DNA of 64,000 bases from Flammeovirga aprica JL-4 (GTDB lineage: Bacteria; Bacteroidota; Bacteroidia; Cytophagales; Flammeovirgaceae): assembly GCF_012844305.1 (NCBI RefSeq), contig NZ_JABANE010000036.1, positions 1 to 64,000 of the forward strand, written 5' to 3'. Shown here in pieces: positions 37,081 through 44,864 of this stretch. The number at the start of each line of letters is the position of its first letter. Position 1 is the stretch's first letter. The translations under genes and the position numbers were made by a program. Below the pieces are notes generated by a model. It was not told where the DNA came from and searched no databases. It was given only the letters and a program-made list of their open reading frames with translations.

Positions 37081-37685
37081 TAAAGATTGCTAATCTCCTT
37101 CCTAATCCTACTTAAACTAACAGGCGTAATCCCCAAATAACTCGCAATATCTTGCAAAGGAATTCGATTGGCAATGGAAGGCGTTTCACGCAATAAATGA
37201 AGGTAACGCTCTTTCGCTTTTAAATATCTTAATCGATCCGCAAAATAAGACCACTCTAAGGCAAGGTTTTCAGCTAAACACCTTCCCCAATTGGCCCATT
37301 CAAGGTTTGTTGCATAAAGAGATCGTAGAAATTCAATTTCAATAGAATAAAGTACAGCATCTTCATAAAGCAAGAAATGTTCTTCAATGGGGTACTCAGG
37401 CATATATGAGGAGAACTTCATGCACATATCTCCCTCAAAACCTATTGTTAATAGTACCTCATCACCCTCTTCATTAATAGTGAAATCCTTAAATGCTCCC
37501 TTCACAAAAACATAGACTCTTTGAATTTCCTCTTTTGTTTGGAATAGAAAATCACCCTTTTTACGCTCTTCTCTTTTAATGTTTTCGAAGAGCAAACTTT
37601 TAGCATCATCAGATAATTGATAATCCATATCAAGTGCTTTGGAAATAAAAGCAATTTCTTCAGGGTATTTGTCTTTTCTTATCAT
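37080..37685 (-). CDS. Crp/Fnr-family transcriptional regulator
   Basis: The 201-residue protein has a cyclic-nucleotide-binding-like beta barrel (about residues 20-130, with the GDFLFQTKEEIQRVYVFVKGAFKDF pattern) and a C-terminal winged helix at about 165-200 (IPLQDIASYLGITPVSLSRIRKEI). It lacks FNR-type N-terminal cysteines, so it does not look like an Fe-S oxygen sensor. Bacteroidota carry many such short Crp/Fnr proteins with unknown ligands. It is divergent from the C45-type hydrolase gene with only 67 bp between the starts, so that gene is its most likely target. Confidence 0.88.
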   Translation of the reverse strand: MIRKDKYPEEIAFISKALDMDYQLSDDAKSLLFENIKREERKKGDFLFQTKEEIQRVYVFVKGAFKDFTINEEGDEVLLTIGFEGDMCMKFSSYMPEYPIEEHFLLYEDAVLYSIEIEFLRSLYATNLEWANWGRCLAENLALEWSYFADRLRYLKAKERYLHLLRETPSIANRIPLQDIASYLGITPVSLSRIRKEISNL

Positions 37686-37752
37686 TTGTAAAGTGGACTT
37701 GCTGATCTCATTTAGATATTTGAGCTAAAATAATAAACTAAAAACAATATCA

Positions 37753-39060
37753 ATGAGAAGAAGAAATTTAATGGTCTTAATAGGCCTTATCATGACTTTC
37801 AGTCCAGTATTAAAAGCACAAAATTTAATAGGAATTCCTCCAGTTGAATATCAAGTGGAACTCAATGACAGCACTTCAGAGTTTTTCACGGTGGAAGTAA
37901 AAGGCTCCTCTTATGAAAGAGGTTTTCAGCATGGAAAAGCATTGCGTAAAGTGATCCGACCGACTATCAATCGCTTTAAATATGATATGGTGGGCTCATT
38001 TTTAAAGGCTTTAGGAAGTGAAGCTACATGGGAAGATTATCTTGATTTTCTCTATACGAAAACAAAGTTGCTTCAAAATGCAGAAGAACAAGTCCCTGAT
38101 TTGGTGGATGAAATAAGAGGCATTGCAGATGGATGTGACTTGCCCTTGAAAGATGTTTTTGCTTATAATCTTAATTTTGATGAAACATTTTGGGTACTTG
38201 AAAAAATGACCGGTATTGACCCCATGTTAGCGTCTGAAAAAGCTAACTATGAGCAATTTCCAACGGGCCACTGTTCACATGGTTCTGTTTGGGAAAATGG
38301 GAAAGCAAGTGTGGGGTATACTTTGGATTGGACCAGGCATTTTGAAGGATCACAAACCTTGATCAAACATGTGAAAGAAGATGGGACAGTTTTGTTGATG
38401 ACAACTTATGCAGGTACTTTGATTGGTCATGGAATTAATGCCACATATGGCTATACTTTTACTCCTCATTCTAAGTTCCAATTAGCACATGATGTGGACA
38501 AGGGATTAGCCCAGATTTTTATTTATAGAAAGTTGATTGAAGCCAATTCGGTTCAAAATGCGATTGATTATTTACACAAAGTAAAACCAGCGGCAGGGTT
38601 GGCTTATGCACTAACGGACAAAAATGGAACAAGAACATTTGAAGTTTCAGCCAACAAAATAGTAAAGTTTAAAACAGGAGGTAATTGGATGGGAGTTTTT
38701 AATGTAGCCCGTGTCAATAATGACTTATCTGCATCCTATAAAAAAGAATTCAATTTAGCGGGTGAAATCAATATGAAGAACCTTCCAAAACGCTATTGGG
38801 AATATAACCATGACAGTGAAGAACGTTATGCAATCATGGAAAAAGAAATTGTCTGGAGAACACCTGATAAAATGACACCTCAAAAATGGGAAGAGATTTT
38901 TATTCAGCAACCCATCAACAAACCTGTCAATGAGGAACTGCCCACCTCCAACTTATGGCATGTAATCATCATCGACGAAGACTTCATTGAGTACCACGTT
39001 TCACCTGGCAATCCAGGAAATTTACCACTTGAAGAATACCGATTCAAATACAGCAAATAA
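37753..39060 (+). CDS. C45-type Ntn hydrolase (acyltransferase/amidase-like), secreted
   Basis: A signal peptide (cleavage near LKAQ) precedes an Ntn-hydrolase fold of the peptidase C45 / acyl-CoA:6-APA acyltransferase-like group. YERGFQHGKALR (about 54-65) is the typical N-terminal helix. C174 in PTGHCSHGSVW is the probable catalytic cysteine exposed after self-cleavage before it. GYTLDWTRHFEG and FNVARVNN follow as in the family. It should hydrolyse an amide bond; the natural substrate is unknown. The export signal suggests that it acts on envelope or external amides. An outer-membrane protein gene follows 9 bp downstream. The length of 435 residues is normal. Confidence 0.78.
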   Translation: MRRRNLMVLIGLIMTFSPVLKAQNLIGIPPVEYQVELNDSTSEFFTVEVKGSSYERGFQHGKALRKVIRPTINRFKYDMVGSFLKALGSEATWEDYLDFLYTKTKLLQNAEEQVPDLVDEIRGIADGCDLPLKDVFAYNLNFDETFWVLEKMTGIDPMLASEKANYEQFPTGHCSHGSVWENGKASVGYTLDWTRHFEGSQTLIKHVKEDGTVLLMTTYAGTLIGHGINATYGYTFTPHSKFQLAHDVDKGLAQIFIYRKLIEANSVQNAIDYLHKVKPAAGLAYALTDKNGTRTFEVSANKIVKFKTGGNWMGVFNVARVNNDLSASYKKEFNLAGEINMKNLPKRYWEYNHDSEERYAIMEKEIVWRTPDKMTPQKWEEIFIQQPINKPVNEELPTSNLWHVIIIDEDFIEYHVSPGNPGNLPLEEYRFKYSK

Positions 39061-39069
39061 CTAATCACC

Positions 39070-39831
39070 ATGAACAAGATTCTACCCATTCTCCTATTAT
39101 TAGGAGTATTATTTCATCAAAAATTACAAGCACAAGACAGTACAAACGTACAAGAAAGAGATGTATCAAAACCGACGAATTTTTATACCTTTCTGGATAA
39201 TAATTTTGAGTATAACAGCACTCCAAATACCACTGTTTGTGGCTACAGGGCCAATCTCACTTTCTCCTTTTCTGAAAGTCATTTACTTCTGGCTGAAATG
39301 CCACTTTTGTATAATAGTACTACAGAAAAGTACGGTATTGGTGATTTACGCTTGCGTTATTTCTGGTTGCCATATAAAGATTATTCTAAAACGTTTGGAG
39401 CCTTTGGACCATCGATTGATATTTTTGCCCCCACGGGTAATTTCGAAAATGGATTAGGAACAGGACGGTGGATATTGGCACCCGGTCTGACTTTTGGTAT
39501 TATGGTGGCTGATTGGATTCAGTTTTTCCCAGTTCTCTCTTATCAATATCTTTCAGCAGTATCTGGTCAAAAATCAGATGTCAACAATTCCGCATTACAT
39601 GGAGCAACATTCCAGGTCATCACACCCATTGTCTTCTCCAAAAAAGTATTTACTCAGCTTACACCCACTGTAGGGATAGAAGATTTTAGTAAAGCTGATC
39701 AAATTCACTTTAAAATGGAGATGATGTTTTCTTATGGTTTTAGAGATGATTTTTGGATCAACCTATTTTATAAAGGTGCTTTCAAACAGGATTTCCATTC
39801 ATTGAGAATTGGGTTTACTACTTATTTTTAA
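39070..39831 (+). CDS. Outer-membrane beta-barrel protein of unknown function
   Basis: The 253-residue protein has a signal peptide (cleavage near KLQAQ). It shows alternating hydrophobic beta-strands such as LTFSFSESHLLLAEMPLLY and LGTGRWILAPGLTFGIMVADWIQFFP, and ends in a terminal aromatic (FTTYF), all marks of an outer-membrane barrel. It resembles small transporter- or phenol-degradation-type barrels in general form, but no specific family is recognised. The 9-bp gap to the C45-type hydrolase implies a two-gene operon. It may pass the hydrolase substrate or product. Confidence 0.6.
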   Translation: MNKILPILLLLGVLFHQKLQAQDSTNVQERDVSKPTNFYTFLDNNFEYNSTPNTTVCGYRANLTFSFSESHLLLAEMPLLYNSTTEKYGIGDLRLRYFWLPYKDYSKTFGAFGPSIDIFAPTGNFENGLGTGRWILAPGLTFGIMVADWIQFFPVLSYQYLSAVSGQKSDVNNSALHGATFQVITPIVFSKKVFTQLTPTVGIEDFSKADQIHFKMEMMFSYGFRDDFWINLFYKGAFKQDFHSLRIGFTTYF

Positions 39832-39851
39832 CCGAGTAACAACATTCATAA

Positions 39852-39881
39852 AAGAAGGAAGTTTTGATTGGCTTCCTTCTT
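39852..39881 (+). terminator. Hairpin after the beta-barrel gene
   Basis: AAGAAGGAAG (39852-39861) pairs perfectly with CTTCCTTCTT (39872-39881) around a 10-nt loop, 20 bp after the stop. There is little T-run after it. It could serve the convergent lipoprotein gene too. Confidence 0.5.
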
Positions 39882-39904
39882 ATCAATGAAGGATTAATGA
39901 TGTA

Positions 39905-40174
39905 TCAAAAAGTAATGATATGCAAAGTATCATGAATCACCTCCATGCTTTTTATCTGTTGATTTTTTAATCGCTCTAAATCAACAGCATCCATTAATTC
40001 ATTATTATAATAATACGAGCCTTTTTTGGTCCATATAATACTTGACAAAACAAGTGTTTGCTTATTTTTATCGATTTCTTCAAGATTAAATAGACTGTCA
40101 TCGTAATGTTCACTTGATTTGCAACCAGATTGCAGAAAGAGGAGTACAATAGATACTAATAGATAGTTTTTCAT
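39905..40174 (-). CDS. Small putative lipoprotein
   Basis: The 89-residue product begins with a clear lipoprotein signal (LLFLQSGCKSS). The rest is hydrophilic with no recognised domain. The signal and the clear gap around the gene make it more likely real than a chance frame. Its function is unknown. Confidence 0.55.
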   Translation of the reverse strand: MKNYLLVSIVLLFLQSGCKSSEHYDDSLFNLEEIDKNKQTLVLSSIIWTKKGSYYYNNELMDAVDLERLKNQQIKSMEVIHDTLHIITF

Positions 40175-40759
40175 TTAATTCGCTTTTTTAAGTTAGTCTA
40201 AATACTAGGACATAGGAAAAGGGACATTTTAGTTTTGTCCTAGCATTTATCTATTAGACTCCCATTTTTTAATTTGTCACCACCTATCAGAATAAAAAAA
40301 TCGTTGTGAGTAATGTTATTTTCATTGAAAAAGATGCAGAAAAGCTTCAATTTCATTTTTGGCTCTAATTGTAACACATATATTTATTCTGAGAAATAAT
40401 AGAATTTAACGGTTAAATAGCCTCTAAAATGCCCAAATAATGTAAATATTCTATGTTTTATTAACGTTTATTTTAAAAACTACCCTTACGGGTAGTACAG
40501 CTTTATGTAATGTTATCTATCTTTACTATTGTTAAGAAGGAATAAGACTTTGTTTTTTTTCTTCTCATTGTTGAAATTTATTTAAAGTACACTAAGCATT
40601 TAGGCACTTTATTGATCGCTGTGATTCTTTACCTTCCAGCAGGCGATTGGTAAAGTGCTCTTTTTTTATCCATCATAAAATTTCCCAACATTTTCATGAA
40701 AAAAAGCAAGGACGTTGCAATACAACGCCCTACTATTCATTGTCTACTGAACCATTTAT
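40175..40759. other. Intergenic region with hairpins and possible small RNA
   Basis: This 585-bp stretch has no convincing protein gene. It holds a 7-bp hairpin ACTACCC/GGGTAGT (40479-40485 with 40490-40496, 4-nt loop) and a strong + strand terminator at 40604-40668. No + strand gene precedes that terminator for more than 770 bp. A small RNA between about 40450 and 40668 is possible. Confidence 0.5.
40604..40668 (+). terminator. Strong + strand terminator without an upstream gene
   Basis: Bases 40604-40619 pair over all 16 positions (three G-T wobbles) with 40643-40658, with a 23-nt loop and then TCTTTTTTT. An alternative 7-bp stem, CTTTACC (40627-40633) with GGTAAAG (40649-40655), competes with it. 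Read on the minus strand it has no T-run, so it does not serve the minus-strand operon. Confidence 0.7.
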
Positions 40760-42061
40760 TTAATCAACTTTAGCCAAATGTTTTCCTACGTTGGTATTCC
40801 AAGAATAAATCTTTTTTATAGAAGGCATTCCCTTTAAAATCTCAAGTCCTTCATCACTGATATTAGTGGAATGAAGATTGATAACCTCTAAGTTCTGAAG
40901 CCCTTTTAACGCCATTAAATCATTATCTTCAATAGATGTTTTACTTAAATTGAGTTTGACAAGATGAGTGTATTGCCCAATTTTCTTCAAATCCTCTCCA
41001 TTGACGTCTTGTTCTTTTAAGTCCAGCCAAAGAATATTGTTTTTGATGAGTTCTAAAGCTTGAATACCTTTATGAATATCGATTTTCTTGGAAATAGAAA
41101 CATCCAAAGCATTACTTCCCACTATTAATTCCCTAATCTCAAAATGATTCTCTTTTAATTGAGTAATAATTGCCGGATCAATGGCTTCAAATGCATAGCT
41201 ACTTTTACTCGCCTTAAAACCTAATCGTTGAAGTGCAATTTCCTCTAATTTTTCATCAGGTGACAAAGCCACTAGGGTAGTGTCAAAACTTCCCATTCCT
41301 TGATCAATCCAAAATGTAATCAATGCAATATCTTGATCAGAAAGAGGTTTTTTCCCTTCAGGAGGCATAATATCTTCATGATGATGTGGTAAGGAAATTC
41401 GCTCTATAAAACTACTTTTAGCAGAGTTGCCAGCAACCACAAAAGCACCATTTTTACCCCCTTTCAAAATAGAAGCTTTACTTGTCAGTGATAAGTTCCC
41501 TTTCTTTTTTTCTTCATTATGACAACTGATACATTTGGTTTCAAGAATAGGATAGACCAAATCACCAAAGACTTGAGCTTCTTCTACAGCAGTGATTTCA
41601 GGTCTTTCAAATTCGTTGGGTTGTTGGTTGAATTTGATGGGAGCATACTGTGTCAAATAAGTAGAGCCATGCGTGAGATTTCCTCCCATATGACCTGTTG
41701 CACTGAGTAATATAAAAAGTAAACCCAATGAAGGTTTATAAAATTGATTGTCTTTTTCTTTTAAAAAATAAGCTCCAAAAACCACTAATGTTGTGATAAT
41801 TCCCAACCACTGATGTAGCTGAATACTTTCAAAATCGTAGTCACTTTCACCACTTCCAAGGAAATAACCTAATACACATGTAATGATGCCACTCACGCCA
41901 CCTGAAAGTAAAATCAGTTTGACTACTTTTTTGGTGTACTCTATTAGTTTAAAATGCTCTGCGATTTCAATAATATAAACCACAAAGATAAAACCGATGG
42001 GAAGGTGTACCAATAGCGGGTGAAATCGACCTATAAAGAGAGAAAAATTTGAAAAATCCAT
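40760..42061 (-). CDS. DUF2231 membrane protein with cytochrome c (PSCyt1-like) and LRR domains
   Basis: I place the start at 42061 because an upstream ATG at 42115 lies inside an inverted repeat and would add 18 unlikely residues. The 433-residue protein starts with a four-helix DUF2231-type membrane region (about 8-130: FHPLLVHLPIGF). It then has a PSCyt1-type cytochrome domain with CISCH (177-181) and a C-terminal leucine-rich repeat domain (about 270-430). This architecture is commoner in Planctomycetes and in marine Bacteroidota gene sets. It may hold a haem and a binding surface at the inner membrane. It is the last gene of the minus-strand set. Confidence 0.78.
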   Translation of the reverse strand: MDFSNFSLFIGRFHPLLVHLPIGFIFVVYIIEIAEHFKLIEYTKKVVKLILLSGGVSGIITCVLGYFLGSGESDYDFESIQLHQWLGIITTLVVFGAYFLKEKDNQFYKPSLGLLFILLSATGHMGGNLTHGSTYLTQYAPIKFNQQPNEFERPEITAVEEAQVFGDLVYPILETKCISCHNEEKKKGNLSLTSKASILKGGKNGAFVVAGNSAKSSFIERISLPHHHEDIMPPEGKKPLSDQDIALITFWIDQGMGSFDTTLVALSPDEKLEEIALQRLGFKASKSSYAFEAIDPAIITQLKENHFEIRELIVGSNALDVSISKKIDIHKGIQALELIKNNILWLDLKEQDVNGEDLKKIGQYTHLVKLNLSKTSIEDNDLMALKGLQNLEVINLHSTNISDEGLEILKGMPSIKKIYSWNTNVGKHLAKVD

Positions 42062-42090
42062 TTTGTTGAATTTGTAATTATTATATGTCG

Positions 42091-42234
42091 CAAGTGTTAA
42101 GCCGTTAGGCGTCACTTGTGATTCAACATTGGCGAAGTCTCCCGACTTCGAAAATTAAAATAATGCCTTTGTATTTCGAAGTCAGGAGACTTCGCCAAAA
42201 TACAGTTCCAAGTGACGCTTTCGCTTAACACTTG
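42091..42234. repeat. 144-bp nested inverted repeat
   Basis: Two layers of inverted repeats are nested. The outer pairs are 42091-42102 with 42223-42234 (CAAGTGTTAAGC) and 42109-42118 with 42209-42218. The inner pairs are 42129-42142 with 42185-42198 and 42144-42153 with 42174-42183 (GAAGTC-type blocks). The inner arms are also each self-complementary. It separates the NHL gene from the DUF2231 gene. It looks like a MITE or REP-type element and would fold into a long hairpin. Confidence 0.8.
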
Positions 42235-42258
42235 AAACATATTTTAATTCCTATTAAT

Positions 42259-43371
42259 TTATACACGCTCCAATTTTAAAGGTGCTGTATGTCCTGCGTT
42301 CCACTGACAGATGTAAAGGTTTTTATCCTCATCTACACACACATCATGACCGTGGAGAATGGGTTGAGTAGGAAGCTGATAAGAAGCTTGAAGCTCACCT
42401 TTTTTATAAGTTGGAGCTGTACCGCCTGGGTTGGAAACCACTTTGTCATCTTCAAGGATAGTCACAAAACCAGTATGTTTTTTCCAGTTATGACCGCTTC
42501 CATCCTCAGGTCTAGACCAACAAACACCAGCGTATAAATTGTTTTCATCAAACACTGCACGACAAATGTACATGTTGGTAAGGTGGAGTTTTTTGACAAA
42601 TTTCCCATCCAATGTAAACCATTTGTACATATTTTCGCTTCTTGAGGAACAGCATAAAAGTGGCTGATTAGGATCACGTAAATCGAGCGTCACACCATGA
42701 GCATTCATCAGATTGTAGTTCTTGTCCTTGTTTTTATGCCCGCCCCATTTTCTGATAAATTGACCTTTGGCATCATAATGTAAAATGTAGTCTTTACCGT
42801 AGCCATCTGCCACATAAATATCACCATTGGGTGCGATGGCAACTTCAGTGGGGGAGAATAAATCACCGGGTTCATAAGCACCCACTGTTTGAGGATGACC
42901 GATATCAAAAACGACTCTACCATCTAATGTAGTTTTAGAAACTCTTCCGTTGTGGTGCACCCATTTTCCGCTTTTATCCAAAAACCAACCTGAGTCCGTC
43001 AAGTAAAGGAAATCTTCTTCCCCTTCTATGCTTAAAGTCAGACCATGACCACCCGGATAGGCAGTGCCCCAATAATCTAACAGCTTACCCGATTTATCAA
43101 AAATCATGATGTTGTTGTCGGTATTATCACCAATCATGATCAACCTTCCTTTGCTGTCCATCACCATTTCATGGCAGTTGAGAATAGGGTTGCGGACACT
43201 GCTGATTTGTGCCCAATCTTTGTTGAGTTTATATTGATAATCACCATGTCCCAAAATGATATCTGGAGCCGGTTTTTTCTTTAAAATATTGAAACTATAA
43301 AGAGGAGAAACCATAGCACCACCAAGAGCGGCAATGCTTGTGTTTTTTATAAATTGTCTTCTTGAGTTCAT
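42259..43371 (-). CDS. Tat-exported NHL-repeat beta-propeller protein
   Basis: The N-terminus MNSRRQFIKNTSIAALGGAM is a twin-arginine signal. The rest has NHL repeats forming a six-bladed propeller, for example GDLFSPTEVAIAPNGDIYVADGYG (about residues 182-205) and the closing PTQPILHGHDVCVDEDKNLYICQW. It has no catalytic motif that I can identify, though some propellers of this group are lyases or peptidylglycine monooxygenase-like. Histidines near the end (HGHD and AGHT) could bind metal. It lies 6 bp after the DUF1501 gene, so the two are co-transcribed. Confidence 0.82.
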   Translation of the reverse strand: MNSRRQFIKNTSIAALGGAMVSPLYSFNILKKKPAPDIILGHGDYQYKLNKDWAQISSVRNPILNCHEMVMDSKGRLIMIGDNTDNNIMIFDKSGKLLDYWGTAYPGGHGLTLSIEGEEDFLYLTDSGWFLDKSGKWVHHNGRVSKTTLDGRVVFDIGHPQTVGAYEPGDLFSPTEVAIAPNGDIYVADGYGKDYILHYDAKGQFIRKWGGHKNKDKNYNLMNAHGVTLDLRDPNQPLLCCSSRSENMYKWFTLDGKFVKKLHLTNMYICRAVFDENNLYAGVCWSRPEDGSGHNWKKHTGFVTILEDDKVVSNPGGTAPTYKKGELQASYQLPTQPILHGHDVCVDEDKNLYICQWNAGHTAPLKLERV

Positions 43372-43377
43372 GGTAAA

Positions 43378-44859
43378 TTAAGATAAAATATCGTTGACAA
43401 CATTTCCATGAACATCAGTCAATCTAAATCTTCGTCCTTGGAATTTATAAGTGAGTTTTTCGTGGTCAATGCCCATAATGTGCATTAAGGTGGCATGGAA
43501 ATCATGTACGTGAACAGGATCTTTGACAATATTGTAACTGAAATCATCTGTCTCACCATAGCTCATTCCTGCTTTTACTCCGGCTCCTGCCATCCACATA
43601 CTGAAGCATTTCGGGTGATGGTCTCTACCGTAACTTTCTGGTGTTAATTTTCCTTGAGAATACACCGTTCTACCAAATTCACCACCCCAAATTACAAGGG
43701 TGTCTTCCAGTAAACCTCTTTGTTTTAGGTCTTTCAAGAAAGCAGCAGTAGGTTGATCTGTCATCTCACATTGCTTTTTCATTCCCCAAGGAAGTCCAGC
43801 ATGATGATCCCAACCTCGGTGGTACAATTGGATAAACTTCACATCTTTTTCTAGAAGTCTTCGAGCCATCAAACAGTTAGCGGCGTAGGTGCCTGGGGTT
43901 CTACTATCTTTGCCGTACATCTCAAAAACCTCATCCGGTTCGTCTGACATATCAGTCACTTCTGGAACAGAGGTTTGCATTCTAAAGGCCATTTCATATT
44001 GAGAAATTCGAGCATCCACTTCAGGGTCACCATAAGCGGAGTTCTGCACTTCATTCAATTCCTTCAAATAAGAAAGCATGTCCTTACGGTCCTCATGGTG
44101 ATAATTTTCAGGATTGTTGAGGAACAAAACGGGGTCTTTTCCACTTCTGAATTGCACTCCTTGATGTTGTGTAGGGAGGAAGCCATTCCCCCATAACCTA
44201 GAGTAAAGGGGTTGGCCACCATTTCCGGAAGTCAAAACAATAAAATTAGGAAAGTTTTTATTATCAGAACCCAATCCATAACTCATCCATGATCCAATAG
44301 ACGGACGCCCTGGCAATTGGTGTCCGGTTTGGAAGAAGGTAATGGCAGGGTCGTGGTTGATCTGTTCGGTGTACATGGATTTGATGATGCAAAGGTCATC
44401 AACCATTGAAGCTGTGTGTGGAAGCAATTCACTTACCCAAGTTCTACTCTCTCCATGTTGGTTGAATTTGAACTTGGAAGGGGCGATGGGAAGTGAAGAT
44501 TGTTGTGCGCTCATGGCTGTTAAACGTTGCCCTTGACGAACGGACGAGGGAAGTTCTTTGCCAAACATATCCGTTAATTTTGGCTTATAATCAAACGTCT
44601 CAAATTGAGAGGGGCCACCACTTTGGAACAAATACACAACACGTTTCGCTTTCGGTAAAAAGTGCGGGAGGCTCTGCGTTATCTCTTCTTGAATGGTCTT
44701 CTTTGGACTTCCAAAAACCTTTTCCAAACCCATCAATGAACCCAATGCAAACGCACCGATCCCCATGGAAGTGGTGGTGAGAAAGTGCCTTCTATCCATT
44801 TTCTTTTCAACAGATTGAAGGTCTTTATTATTCGATCTGAATTTCTTTTTATTACACAT
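43378..44859 (-). CDS. Tat-exported DUF1501 protein
   Basis: MDRRHFLTTTSMGIGAFALGS, 21 residues in, is a twin-arginine signal, so the start may be the ATG at 44799 rather than 44859. The upstream start lies 5 bp after the previous stop and would fit coupling. The body is a DUF1501 domain of the alkaline-phosphatase/sulfatase superfamily, with VYLFQSGGPSQFETFDYKP and VIWGGEFGRT blocks and a DHH motif near the end (GRDHHPKCFS). Its biochemical role is not known. In Planctomycetes it nearly always sits beside a DUF1549/DUF1553 partner, as here. Confidence 0.88.
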   Translation of the reverse strand: MCNKKKFRSNNKDLQSVEKKMDRRHFLTTTSMGIGAFALGSLMGLEKVFGSPKKTIQEEITQSLPHFLPKAKRVVYLFQSGGPSQFETFDYKPKLTDMFGKELPSSVRQGQRLTAMSAQQSSLPIAPSKFKFNQHGESRTWVSELLPHTASMVDDLCIIKSMYTEQINHDPAITFFQTGHQLPGRPSIGSWMSYGLGSDNKNFPNFIVLTSGNGGQPLYSRLWGNGFLPTQHQGVQFRSGKDPVLFLNNPENYHHEDRKDMLSYLKELNEVQNSAYGDPEVDARISQYEMAFRMQTSVPEVTDMSDEPDEVFEMYGKDSRTPGTYAANCLMARRLLEKDVKFIQLYHRGWDHHAGLPWGMKKQCEMTDQPTAAFLKDLKQRGLLEDTLVIWGGEFGRTVYSQGKLTPESYGRDHHPKCFSMWMAGAGVKAGMSYGETDDFSYNIVKDPVHVHDFHATLMHIMGIDHEKLTYKFQGRRFRLTDVHGNVVNDILS

Positions 44860-44864
44860 AATGT

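Noticed and set aside
42062..42115. 18-residue N-terminal extension of the DUF2231 protein
   Set aside because: It runs into the nested inverted repeat and puts unlikely residues before the first membrane helix.
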